Assembly (NCBI RefSeq): GCF_004210375.1
Contig: NC_134830.1
Location: 45,513,094-45,577,093, forward strand
Length of the DNA: 64,000 nt
DNA from: Tachypleus tridentatus
Lineage: Eukaryota > Arthropoda > Merostomata > Xiphosura > Limulidae
Reading direction: 5' to 3'
Of this stretch, positions 26,701-38,646 are shown one piece after another. The notes beneath the pieces are model-generated. The model had not been told where the DNA came from. It made no database searches and saw only the letters and a list, made by a program, of their open reading frames with translations. A program made the position numbers and the translations under genes. The first letter of the stretch is position 1, and every line of letters starts with the position of its first letter.

Positions 26701-29700
26701 AAGTAAAAGTTGTTTTGCATGTAACATTTCATTATCACAGAAATAAAGACAACATGACCTACAAAATGCTCATCTTCCTTTATTAAAATTAACTTTCAGT
26801 AGAAATACTATAAGGTATACTAACAGTTTGCTGAATGTCATAGAGATACAAAAGATATATAGATACAGTCCTCAACGTCTTTACGGTAAGTAGTACTTTT
26901 TCTTTATTTATCAAGATGATTTTAATAAATAGTGTTTAATTAATTAAATACAAAATAGTCACCAAAACTTATTTAATGACTGCTAAAATAAAACATTGTT
27001 GTGTTGCTGTATAAACAAGTGAAAACTGTTTATATGTAGTGTCGTACTTGGAAGCGTCATAAACCACGAGAAGGTCTAACCACCAATTTTAGCTAACCAA
27101 TGTCATATAGAAAGGCCGAACTTACACCATAAACTGCCCTTAAAGGAAACCGTAATTTTGATTTGGGCACTTAATTCTACTATTACGCTATGGGGAATGA
27201 ATGCAATGCTTGTTATTTATAGAAAATGCTGGACAGATCATAGCTGAAATGAGCTTGATCGATGTTGACAGGTGTATTAGAGACACACTTCCAAAACTAT
27301 AGTCGTAATATTATTTTTCTGTCTTTTTTATCATTTTTCATTTGTTTAATTTCTCTACAGTATTACATGCAAAGTAAAAGTTGTTTTGCATGTAACATTT
27401 CTTTATCACAGAAATAAAGACAGCATGACCTAGAAAATGCTCATCTTCCTTTACTAAAATTAACTTTAAGTAGAAATATTTATAAGGTATACTAACAGTT
27501 TGCTCAATGTCATAGAGATACAAAAAACATATCGATACAGTCCTCAACGTCTTTTAAGTAAGTACTTTTTTTCATTATTTATGAAGATGATTTTTATAAA
27601 TATTTGTTTTTTTAATTAAATACAAAATAGTCAACCAAAGTTATTTACAGATTGATAAAATCAAACATTGTTGTTTTGCTGTATTAAAAAGGGAATACTG
27701 CTTATCCGTAGTGTCGTATATGGAAGCGTCATAAACCACGAGAAGGTCTAACCACCAATTTTAGCTAACCTATGTTCTATAGAAAGGCCGAACTTACACC
27801 CTAAACGGCCCTTTAGGCAGACTGTAATTTTGAATTGGGCCACTTAATTCTACTATTACGCCCTGAGAAATAAAAGCATTGCTTGTAAATTTTAGAAAAT
27901 GCTAGACAAGTCGTAGCTGAAATGAAATTGATCGATATTCATAGGTGTACTAGACTAAAGCTTCCAAAATCATAGCCGTAATATTTTTCTATCTATTTTA
28001 TCATTTTTGATTTGCTTTTAATTCTCAAGAGTGTTACATGCAAAGTAAAAGTTTCTTTGCAAGTATATTTTTTGTCACAGAAATGAAGACAACAGGAACT
28101 ACAAAATGCTCATCTTTTTGAATTAAAATTAACTCTCAGGAGAAACACTTATAAGGTATTCTTAGAGTTTGCAGAATGTCATAGGGATACAATACATATA
28201 TAGATACAGTCCTCAGCGTCTTTACAGTAAGTACTTTTTTCATTATTCATTAGATGATTTTTATAAATAGTGATTTAATTAATTAAATATAAAATAGTCA
28301 CCAAAAGTTATTTATTTATTGCTAAAATAAAACATTGTTGTTTTGCTGTATAAAAAAGTGAAACTGCTTATCCTTAGTGTCGTTAATGGAAACGTCATAA
28401 ATCACGAGAAGGTCTAACCCCCAATTTTAGCTAACCTATACCATATATAAAGGCCGAACTTACACCCTAAACTGCTCTTGAGGCAGTCTTTAATTTTGAC
28501 TTGGGGCACATCGTTCTACTATTGCGCACTGCGGAATGAATGCCTTGCTTTTGATTTCTAGACAATGCTGGACAGGTCATAGCTGGAAGGAGCTTGATCG
28601 ATGTTCACAGGTGTACTAGACACAAGCTTCCAAAACCATAGCCGTAATATTTTTCTGTCTATTTTATCATTTTTATTTGTTTTATTTCTCAAGATGTTAC
28701 ATGCAAAGTAAAAGTTGCTTTCCATGTAACATATTTTATCACAGAAACGAAGACAACATGAACTACAAAATGCTCATCTTCTTTTATTAAAATTAACTGT
28801 CAAGAGAAATACTTATAACCTATACTGAGAGTTTGCAGAATGTCATAGGGATACAATACATATATAGATACAGTCCTCATCGTCTTTACAGTAAGTACTT
28901 TTTACATTATTCATTAAGATGATTTTTATAAATAGTGATTTAATTAATTAAATACAAATAGTCACCAAAAGTTATTTATTTATTGCTAAAATAAAACATT
29001 GATGTTTTGCTGTATAAAAAAGTGAAACTGCTTATCCTTAGTGTCGTTAATGGAAACGTCATAAATCACGAGAAGGTCTAACTCCCAATTTTAGCTAACC
29101 TATGTCCTATAGAAAGGCCGAACTTACACCCTAAACTGCCTTTAAAGCAGACCGTAATTTTGACTTTGGGCACTTATTTCTACTATTACGCTATGGGGAA
29201 TGAATGCATTGCTTGTAATTTATAGAAAATGCTGGACAGGTCATAGCTGGAAGGAGCTTGATCGATGTTCACATGTGTACTAGACACAAGCTTCCAAAAC
29301 CATAGCCGTAATATTTTTCTGTCTTTTTTATCATTTTTCATTTGTTTAATTTCTGTACAGTATTACATGCAAAGTAAAAGTTGTTTTGCATGTAACATTT
29401 CATTATCACAGAAATAAAGACAGCATTACCTAGAAAATGCTCATCTTCCTTTACTAAAATTAACTTTCAGTAGAAATATTTATAAGGTATACTAACAGTT
29501 TGCTTAATGTCATAGAGATACAAAAGACATATCGATGCAGTCCTCAGCGTCTTTACGGTAAGTACCTTTTGTCTTTATTTATCAAGATGATTTTAATAAA
29601 TAGTGGTTTAATTAATTAAATACAAAATAGTCACCAAAACTTATTTAATGACTGCTAAAATAAAACATTGTTGTGTTGCTGTATTAAAAATGGAAAACTG

Positions 29701-30424
29701 CTTATCTGTAGTGTCGTATATGGAAGCGTCATAAACCACGAGAAGGTCTAACCACCAATTTTAGCTAACCATTGTCATATAGAAAGGCCGAACTTACACC
29801 GTAAACTGCCCTTAAAGCTAACCGTAATTTTGACTTGGGGCACTTAATTCTACTATTACGCTATGGTGAATGAATGCAATGCTTGTGATTTATAGAAAAT
29901 GCTAGACAGGTCATAGCTAGGAAGGAGCTTGATCGATGTTCACAGGTGTACTAGACACAAGCTTCCAAAACCATAGCCGTAATATTTTTCTGTCTATTTT
30001 ATCATTTTTATTTGTTTTATTTCTCAAGATGTTACATGCAAAGTAAAAGTTGCTTTCCATGTAACATATTTTATCACAGAAATGAAGACAACATGAAGTA
30101 CAAAATGCTCATCTTCCTTTATTAAAATTAACTGTCAAGAGAAATACTTATAACGTATACTGGGAGTTTGGACAATGTCATAGAGATACAATAGATATAT
30201 AGATACAGTCCTCAGCGTCTTTACAGTAAGTACTTTTTTCATTATTCATTAAGATGATTTTTATAAATAGTGATTTAATTAAGTAAATACAAAATAGTTA
30301 CCAAAAGTTATTTATTTATTGCTAAAATAAAACATTGTTGTTTTGCTGTATAAAAAGGTGAAACTGCTTATCCGTAGTGTCGTATATGGAAGCGTCATAA
30401 ATCACGAGAATGTCTAACCCCCAA

Positions 30425-31232
30425 TTTTAGCTAACCTATACCATATATAAAAGCCGAACTTACACCCTAAACTGCTCTTGAGGCAGTCTTTAATTTTGAC
30501 TTGGGGCACATCGTTCTACTATTGCGCACTGCGGAATGAATGCAATGCTTGTGATTTATAGAAAATGCTGGACAGGTCATAGCTGGAAGGAGCTTGATCG
30601 ATGTTCACAGGTGTACTAGACACAAGCTTCCAAAACCATAGCCGTAATATTTTCTGTCTATTTTATCATTTTTATTTGCTTTCTTTTTTATGTGATTTCT
30701 AGACAATGCTGGACAGGTCATAGCTGAAAGGGGCTTCATCGGTGTTCACAGGTGTAGTAGACACACGCTTCCAAAACCATAGCCGTAATATTTTTCTATC
30801 AATAGTGTCATTTCTCATTTGTTTTATTTCTCCAGAGTTACATGCAAAATAATAGTTGCATTGCATGTAACATTTTTGATCACAGAAATGAAGACAACAT
30901 GACCTACAAAATGTTCTTCTTCCTTTATTAAAATTAACTTTTAGGAGAAATACTTATAACGTATACTGGGAGTTTGGACAATGTCATAGAGATACAATAG
31001 ATATATAGATACAGTCCTCAACGTCTTTTAAGTAAGTACTTTTTTTCATTATTTATGAAGATGATTTTTATAAATATTTGTTTGATTAATTAAATACAAA
31101 ATAGTCAACTAAAGTTATTTACTGATTGCTAAAATCAAACATTGTTGTTTTGCTGTATTAAAAAGGGAATACTGCTTATCCGTAGTGTCGTATACGGAAG
31201 CGTCATAAACCACGAGAAGGTCCAACCACCAA
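30425..31232 (+). repeat. Recombinant 808-bp monomer
   Basis: This monomer is 141 bp longer than the mean. The segment from GTGATTT(A/C)TAGA(A/C)AATGCTGGAC to the TAGCCGTAATATTTT block occurs twice, beginning at 30551 and 30692. The first copy has the A-subtype sequence (AGCTTGATCGATG), the second the B-subtype (GGCTTCATCGGTG). The join at about 30680-30691 (TTCTTTTTTATGTGATTT) is where two subtypes were spliced by unequal exchange. Confidence 0.85.
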
Positions 31233-34200
31233 TTTTAGCTAACCTATGTCATATAGAAAGACCGAACTTACACCCTAAACTGCCCTTAAAGCAGACCGTG
31301 ATTTTGACTTGGGGCACTTAATTCTACTATTACGCTATGGGGAATGAATGCAATGCTTGTGATTTATAGAGAATGCTGGACAGGTCATAGCTGGAAGGAG
31401 CTTGATCGATGTTCACAGGTGTACTAGACACAAGCTTCCAAAACCATAGCCGTAATATTTTTCTTCTATTTTATCATTTTTATTTGTTTTATTTCTAAAG
31501 ATGTTACATGCAAAGTAAAAGTTGCTTTCCATGTAACATATTTTATCACAGAAATGAAGACAACATGAAGTACAAAATGCTCATCTTCCTTTATTAAAAT
31601 TAACTGTCAAGAGAAATACTTACAACCTATACTGAGAGTTTGCTGAATGTCATAAAGATACAATAGATATATAGATACAGTCCTCAGCGTCTTTACAGTA
31701 AGTACTTTTTTCATTATTCATTGAGATAATTTTTATAAATAGTGATTTAATTAATTAAATAAAAAATAGTCACCAAAAGTTATTTATTTATTGCTAAAAT
31801 AAAAGATTGTTGTTTTGCTGTATAAAAAGTGAAACTGCTGATCCGTAGTGTCGTATATGGAAGCGTCATAAACCACGAGAAGGTCTAACCCCCAATTTTA
31901 GCTTATCTATACCATATAGAAAGGCCGAATTTACACCCTAAACTGCTCTTGAGGCAGTCTTTAATTTTGACTTGGGGCACATCGTTCTACTATTGCGCAC
32001 TGCGGAATGAATGCATTGCTTGTGATTTCTAGACAATGCTGGACAGGTCATAGCTGAAAGAGCTTCATCGATGTTCACAGGTGTAGTAGACACACGCTTC
32101 CAAAACCATAGCCGTAATATTTTTCTGTCTATATTATCATTTCTCATTTGTTTTATTTCTCAAGTGTTACATGCAAAATAATAGTTGCATTACATGTAAC
32201 ATTTTTGATCACAGAAATGAAGACAACATGACCTACAAAATGTTCTTCTTCCTTTATTAAAATTAACTTTTTGCAGAAATACTTATAACGTATACTGGGA
32301 GTTTGGACAATGTCATAGAGATACAATAGATATATAGATACATTCCTCAACGTCTTTTAAGTAAGTACTTTTTGTCATTATTTATGAAGATGATTTTAAT
32401 AAATAGTGGTTCAATTAATTAAATACAAAATAGTCACAAAAATTTATTTAATGACTGCTAAAATAAAACATTGTTGTGTTGCTGTATTAAAAATGGAAAA
32501 CTGCTTATCTGTAGTGTCGTATATGGAAGCGTCATAAACCACGAGAAGGTCTAACCACCAATTTTAGCTAACCTATGTCCTATAGAAAGGCCAAACTTAC
32601 ACCCTAAACTGCCCTTAAAGCAGACCGTAATTTTGACTTGGGGCACTTATTTCTACTATTACGCTATGGGGAATGAATGCAATGCTTGTGATTTATAGAA
32701 AATGCTGGACAGGTCATAGCTGGAAGGAGCTTGATCGATGTTCACAGGTGTATTAGACACAAGCTTCCAAAACCATAGCCGTAATATTTTTCTGTCTATT
32801 TTATCATTTTTATTTGTTTTATTTCTCAAGTGTTACATGCAAAATAATAGTTGCATTGCATGTAACATTTTTGATCACAGAAATAAAGACAGCATGACCT
32901 AGAAAATGCTCATCTTCCTTTACTAAAATTAACTTTCAGTAGAAATATTTATAAGGTATACTAACAGTTTGCTGAATGTCATAGAGATACAAAAGACATA
33001 TCGATACAGTCCTCAACGTCTTTACGGTAAGCACCTTTTGTCTTTATTTATCAAGATGATTTTAATAAACAGTGGTTTAATTAATTAAATACAAAATAGT
33101 TACCAAAACTTATTTAATGACTGCTAAAATAAAACATTGTTGTGTTGCTGTATAAAAAAGTGAAACTTGCTTATCTGTAGTGTCGTATATGGAAGCGTCA
33201 TAAACCACGAGAAGGTCTAACCCCCAATTTTAGCTAACTTATACCATATAGAAAGGCCGAACTTACACCCTAAACTGCTCTTGAGGCAGTCTTTAATTTT
33301 GACTTGGGGCACATCGTTCTACTATTGCGCACTGCGGAATGAATGCATTGCTTGTGATTTCTAGACAATGCTGGACAGGTCATAGCTGAAAGGGGCTTCA
33401 TCGGTGTTCACAGGTGTAGTAGACACACGCTTCCAAAACCATAGCCGTAATATTTTTCTGTCTATATTGTCATTTCTCATTTGTTTTATTTCTCAAGTGT
33501 TACATGCAAAATAATAGTTGTATTGCATGTAACATTTTTGATCACAGAAATGAAGACAACATGACCTACAAAATGTTCTTCTTCCTTTATTAAAATTAAC
33601 TTTTAGCAGAAATACTTATAACGTATACTGGGAGTTTGGACAATGTCATAGAGATACAATAGATATATAGATACAGTCCTCAACGTTTTTTAAGTAAGTG
33701 TTTTTTTTTCATTATTTATCAAGATGATTTTTATAAATATTTGTTTGATTAATTAAATACAAAATAGTCAACAAAAGTTATTTACTGATTGCTAAAATCA
33801 AACATTGTTGTTTTGCTGTATTAAAAAGGGAAAACTGCTTATCTGTAGTGTCGTATATGGAAGCGTCATAAACCACGAGAAGGTCTAACCACCAATTTTA
33901 GCTAACCAATGTCCTATAGAAAAGCCGAACTTACACCCTAATCGGCCCTTTAGGCAGACTGTAATTTTGACTTGGGGCACTTAATTCTACTATTACGCTA
34001 TGGGGAATGAATGCAATGCTTGTGATTTCTAGAAAATGCTGGACAGATCATAGCTGAAATGAGCTTGATCGATGTTCTCAGGTGTATTAGAGACAAGCTT
34101 CCAAAACCATAGTCGTAATATTTTTCTGTCTTTTTTATCATTTTTCATTTGTTTAATTTCTCTACAGTGTTACATGCAAAGTAAAAGTTGTTTTGCAAGT

Positions 34201-35334
34201 ATCATTTTTTGTCACAGAAATGAAGACAACAGGAACTACAAAATGCTCATCTTCCTTTATTAAAATTAACTATCAGGAGAAACACTTATCAGGTATTCTG
34301 AGAGTTTGCAGAATGTCATAGAGATACAATAAACATATCGATACAGTCCTTAACGTCTTTACGGTAAGTACTTTTTGTCATTATTTATGAAGATGATTTT
34401 AATAAATAGTGGTTCAATTAATTAAATACAAAATAGTCACCAAAATTTATATGGGGCACTAAAATAAAACATTGTTGTGTTGCTGTATAAAAAAGTGAAA
34501 ACTGCTTATCTCTAGTGTCGTATATGGAAGCGTCATTAACCACGAGAAGGTCTAACCACCAATTTTAGCTAACCATTGTATATAGAAAGGCCGAACTTAC
34601 ACCCTAAACTGCCCTTAAACAGACCGTAATTTTGACTTGGGGCACTTAATTCTACTATTACGCTATGGGGAATGAATGCAATGCTTGTGATTTATAGAAA
34701 ATGCTGGACAGGTCATAGCTGGAAGGAGCTTGATCGATGTTCACAGGTGTACTAGACAGAAGCTTCCAAAACCATAGCCGTAATATTTTTCTGTCTATTT
34801 TATCATTTTTATTTGTTTTATTTCTCAAGATGTTACATGCAAAGTAAAAGTTGCTTTCCATGTAACATATTTTATCACAGAAATGAAGACAACATGAACT
34901 ACAAAATGCTCATCTTCCTTTATTAAAATTAACTGTCAAGAGAAATACTTATAACCTATACTGAGAGTTTGCAGAATGTCATAGAGATACAATAGATATA
35001 TAGATACAGTCCTCAGCGCCTTTACAGTAAGTACTTTTGTTCATTATTCATTAAGATGATTTTTATAAATAGTGATTTAATTAATTAAATACAAAATAGT
35101 CACCAAAAGTTATTTATTTATTGCTAAAATAAAACATTGTTGTTTTGTTGTATAAAAAAGTGAAACTGCTGATCCGTAGTGTCGTATATGGAAGCGTCAT
35201 AAACCACGAGAAAGTCTAACCACCAATTTTAGCTAACCTATATCATATAGAAAGGCCGAACTTACACGCTAAACTGCCCATTAGGCAGACTGTAATTTTG
35301 ACTTGGTGCACTTAATTCTACTATTACGCACTGT

Positions 35335-35975
35335 GGACGAAGATATTACAGTCAATGGTAGATATAAAATTGTTTTTTTTTTACCTGCTCAGCAGCACTG
35401 CTTGTGATTGTCTTATTTGAAAGAGCAGGCATGCTTTGGTTGATGTAAATAAAAACTATAACCATGGCAACCAGTGTAATTTTATCCAATGTTTGTAAAA
35501 ATGTAATGATAGTCTTATAAAGGAAATGTAATGTAAAAGTTGATATTTTTTCTTGATTTTAATTATGTAAAAGTAAAAAATAAGATATTACTTGATAAAT
35601 TGTTGTTGTTCATTCAACAAAGTTTCATCAACAAATAAAATATTTTTTGAGTACTTAAGCAACAGTAAGTCTCAGGGAAGTTACTTAAGTAGTGTAATGA
35701 AGTGATGCTTCTCTGATAGCCACTTAACTGTTAGAGTGAACCCTAAAATGTTTCCCCTTATAAATCCCAAATCATGAGATAATGCCTTTTAGAAATCAAG
35801 AAGGCCCAAAATGTTGTGTAATGAAGCCTCATCGTCCATTTATAGACCACAAAATTTTTGATAGTTGAGATATGCTCCTCATTACTGAAGCAAGGCATTC
35901 ATGAAGACATATTACACTGGACAAGGTGGCAGCAGAGGAATCTATATCTTGGTATTGTTCTGATTTAAATGCTTC
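35335..35975. other. Unique AT-rich sequence right of the satellite
   Basis: The array stops abruptly within a monomer at about 35334. I see no gene, and no target duplication at the junction. Confidence 0.5.
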
Positions 35976-36073
35976 TCAAGATAAAAGAGAATGATCCTGA
36001 ATAAGGAAACTGGGGAATCCAGTGAGTTGTTGTTCATGATCCAGTCGTTGCACAAAGGCCATTGAAAAGATCT
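35976..36073 (-). CDS. Candidate terminal exon of the PACT-domain gene (speculative)
   Basis: On the minus strand CATACAAG precedes a frame of 2 nt plus 32 codons ending in TGA. The 2-nt start fits the phase left by the possible donor at the end of the PACT exon. The residues include FVQRLDHEQQLTG, loosely like the YI-x-x-LE-x-x-QQ-x-L motif I recall near the C terminus of pericentrin and AKAP9. The acceptor lacks a good pyrimidine tract and all frames are fairly open here, so this may be chance. Confidence 0.22.
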
Positions 36074-38231
36074 CTTGTATGGTTGTTCCAAAGGCATGAA
36101 GAATTCAAATGATGCTGATATTGCCGAAAGTAAAAGAACCATACATGCAGTGAGAGAAGGACAGGTTGGAAAGAGACAGGCTACATGTTCCATAGTGTGG
36201 AGCCAATTGGGAGTCAGCTGAGCCAGACTGGTAAACATAATGATAAGTTTCCAAACTGCAACATATTGTGTTGGAACAAAAACAGGTATCTCAACTCTAA
36301 AAATGATGCCTGCCTAGGTTGTTTCTGGAAGTAGAATCTGGGTTGATGTTCTGAATCAATTGATGAGATTGTATCAACAGTAACCATTCATCCATGGAAT
36401 AATGTGTGCACAGGGCTAGGGAGTGAACGTGATGAACAAAAAGGTACAATTCATCAAAACCCATGTAATACCAATGATAGTTTGAAGGTAAGAACCCTGA
36501 ACTATACCAGACCCTTGTCCACAAAAACATTGATACTGGTGGGATGCCATCACTATGATAATGTGCTGAAAGGAGCTGACAATATTGAAACTGGACATAT
36601 TCAATCTTATTAAAAATGACAACTAAGATATAGAAATGAGTCATTTGTGAAGGTCATCCATCTTTTTCATTTATATTGATTCCTGGATGCCAGATTCCTG
36701 TCTTTTTAGACTCAAAAATCCAAGGGGAAAAAAAACCTGAAAATAATTGGTATGCCTCTTTCTCTCTCTACTCCCAGATCAAAAAACAAACTTCAACAGC
36801 CCTAAAACTAAGTCTTGAAATCTATGGATCTGTAGGAGACAGAAATACTACGGGTTGGATGGACAGTGGTGGTGAAGATGTTATATAAATGACTAATCCT
36901 GACTCAAGGACCTGTAGTTACCATGGATCTAATTAGAATATTTAGAGAAAAAAATACAGACATATAGTTTAACTGTGTTTGCAACTGAACTTGAAAGTAT
37001 GATAAAAAAAAAGAAGATAGTTACACTCAGTTTCTAAATAACATATTGTAATCAGAGAAAGAGGGCTATAAAAACCCTCATGAAAACCTTATGAAAAATG
37101 TAAATAATTTTTAGTGCAATAGAAATTATTATACAGCAACTGACAATGTTTGACAAAGTTGAAAAAAAAAGTTGATATTCAAACAGCCACTAATGAAAGT
37201 ACATTCATTGTCAAATGTTGTATTACCTTATTAAGTGCTCAGGTTGAACGTTTGTTAAATAAATCATTTTCTAGTTTAATATCTACTACAGTGTTATCAT
37301 TATTTTCTAACTTGTAACTATTTTATGTGAGGCTTTATGTTTTAAACAGCATTTGTTAATACTTGGCTCACAAATTGACCTATTTTGTTTTTGCTATAAA
37401 ATAACTAACCCCAGTCTAGTATTCTACTTTGTATACATACATATGGTCATAGTGGTCATAAGAGTTACTCTCTTGACTGCAATGATCATCAGCAGTGTGT
37501 GAATATTCAGAAGCTTGTTCATAAATCAGTTCACATTTAGAAAATCACTGTCCTCGTTTAAACATTTAACATTAAATTTTCTTCTTATTAGTAGAAAATG
37601 GATTAAATATTATTTAATTAAAAGGTATTCTGACTGTCATATTTATTACTTTTTCATTTTGTTTGTGTAAAGTTACACAAAGTTACCTAAGGGTTATCTA
37701 CACTAAATATTAGTTGTCTCTAATTTTGAAATGGTTAACTGGAGAAAAGGTTGCTAGTGAACAGCACTCATAGCCAATTTTAGGGCTATTCTAATCAAAT
37801 AGTAGGATCTGTCCATCATTCTTACAATACACTCACAGCTCCAAAGTGTCAAACAGGATATCAATTGTGAATCAACAGATTCAAAGAATGATAGACTAGC
37901 CACTATGCCATGCCTGCATCTACATTTTGTGGCTCATCTGAAAAAATTGTAAACTTATACACTCTTTCATTTTAAATCCTTTACTTGTTTTGTGTAAATA
38001 TGTTATTTGCATATAATGTTGTCATTATGTTATGTGTGTTAGAGCAAAATTTAAAGCATTTAGAGGGCTTAGAATTAACTGAAATTTATAATAAATTGTC
38101 TAAATGAAATAGTAAAATCAAAAGTTACAAACAAATAATTAGATGTTACAATCAGGGTTTTGGCTGGTGTACAGAAATAAATTTCTCAATGATTAAAGAT
38201 AACACAATATAAATGTATATATATTGTTCCT
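36074..38231. other. No supported gene
   Basis: Between 36074 and 36900 GC is higher and several short open stretches lie on both strands (minus 36297-36644; plus 36404-36613 and 36676-36888), but none has a motif I recognise. From 36900 to 38231 the sequence is plain AT-rich DNA. If the candidate exon at 35976-36073 is real, this is the last intron. Confidence 0.4.
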
Positions 38232-38237
38232 TTTATT
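38232..38237 (-). promoter_or_regulatory. Possible polyadenylation signal overlapping the stop codon
   Basis: AATAAA on the minus strand. Its internal TAA (38233-38235) is the stop reached when the PACT exon is read through its possible donor. A transcript ending here would have almost no 3' UTR before the signal. Confidence 0.35.
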
Positions 38238-38297
38238 TCTTAAAACACAAATCTGAAAAGATATATGGAACAAGGACATACAAATAATACAAGTTAC

Positions 38298-38646
38298 CAT
38301 TTTGTTCAGTGACAGAATATGGTGGTCCTTTCTGTTGCACATACTTTGTTGCTGGTTGAATAGAGTTACATGAATAGCTATATAGAGCTTTTTTCCATTG
38401 GTTCACCAGATAAAGCATACGATGAAGTGCTATAATAGCATATGTCACAGACCAAAATAACGACAAGAGAGACAAACTAGTCTGGTGGTTATCAATGGGT
38501 TCATCAAAAATTTTAGCAAGCATGGCTATAGTCATAACTTCTTCTGTGTGATATTCATTTATTAGTTTTAACAAATACTTCTTCTGGTAGACCAATGACT
38601 GCCTGTAACTTTCAGCACGTAGGTATTTGTAATTAGCCTTGCAAAA
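38298..38646 (-). CDS. PACT-domain exon (pericentrin/AKAP9 family)
   Basis: The acceptor CTTCATTTCATTAG is followed by 116 in-frame codons plus 1 nt. Residues 7-26 read KYLRAESYRQSLVYQKKYLL, the signature start of the PACT domain (family form: YLRAESFRKALIYQKKYL). About residues 55-85 hold the second conserved half, WSVTYAIIALHRMLYLVNQW, corresponding to the family's FR-x-AV-x-x-IAI-x-R-x-x-FLV-x-x-W. Several basic positions there are changed (W for R, N for R/K), unusual for a calmodulin-binding, centrosome-targeting domain. A donor-like GTAACTT follows at 38297. Without splicing the frame runs 21 more codons to TAA at 38233. No stop lies inside the domain. Confidence 0.82.

Larger units (their letters stand above)
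7799..35334 (+). repeat. Satellite array, about 669-bp monomer, 41 complete copies plus a partial one
   Basis: Head-to-tail array. The landmark TTTTAGCTAACCTAT recurs at 7804, 8464, about 9121, 9778, 10442, 11114, 11779, 12448, 13113, 13785, 14454, 15119, 15785, 16450, 17116, 17781, 18452, 19093, 19759, 20429, 21094, 21759, 22428, 23095, 23765, 24435, 25102, 25754, 26418, 27087, 27759, 28425, 29089, 29759, 30425, 31233, 31896, 32562, 33228, 33896, 34563 and 35227: 41 intervals averaging 669 bp, nearly all 652-672, with outliers of 641 and 808. Other conserved blocks are GGCCGAACTTACACCCTAAA, TTGACTTGGGGCACTTA, CATAGCCGTAATATTTTTCT, GTTACATGCAAAGTAAAAGT, TTTAATTAATTAAATACAAA and CGTCATAAACCACGAGAAGG. 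No monomer has a long reading frame, and I do not recognise the family. Confidence 0.97.

Noticed and set aside
7975..34861. Many 60-69 codon open stretches on both strands within the array
   Set aside because: They are frames of satellite sequence, broken in most monomers and without domain motifs.
7799..35334. CRISPR, rDNA or tandem gene cluster
   Set aside because: The period is about 669 bp with no spacer structure, no rRNA or tRNA motif, and no conserved coding frame.
36404..36888. Plus-strand open stretches of about 70 codons
   Set aside because: No motif, no splice context, and overlapping open frames on the other strand.
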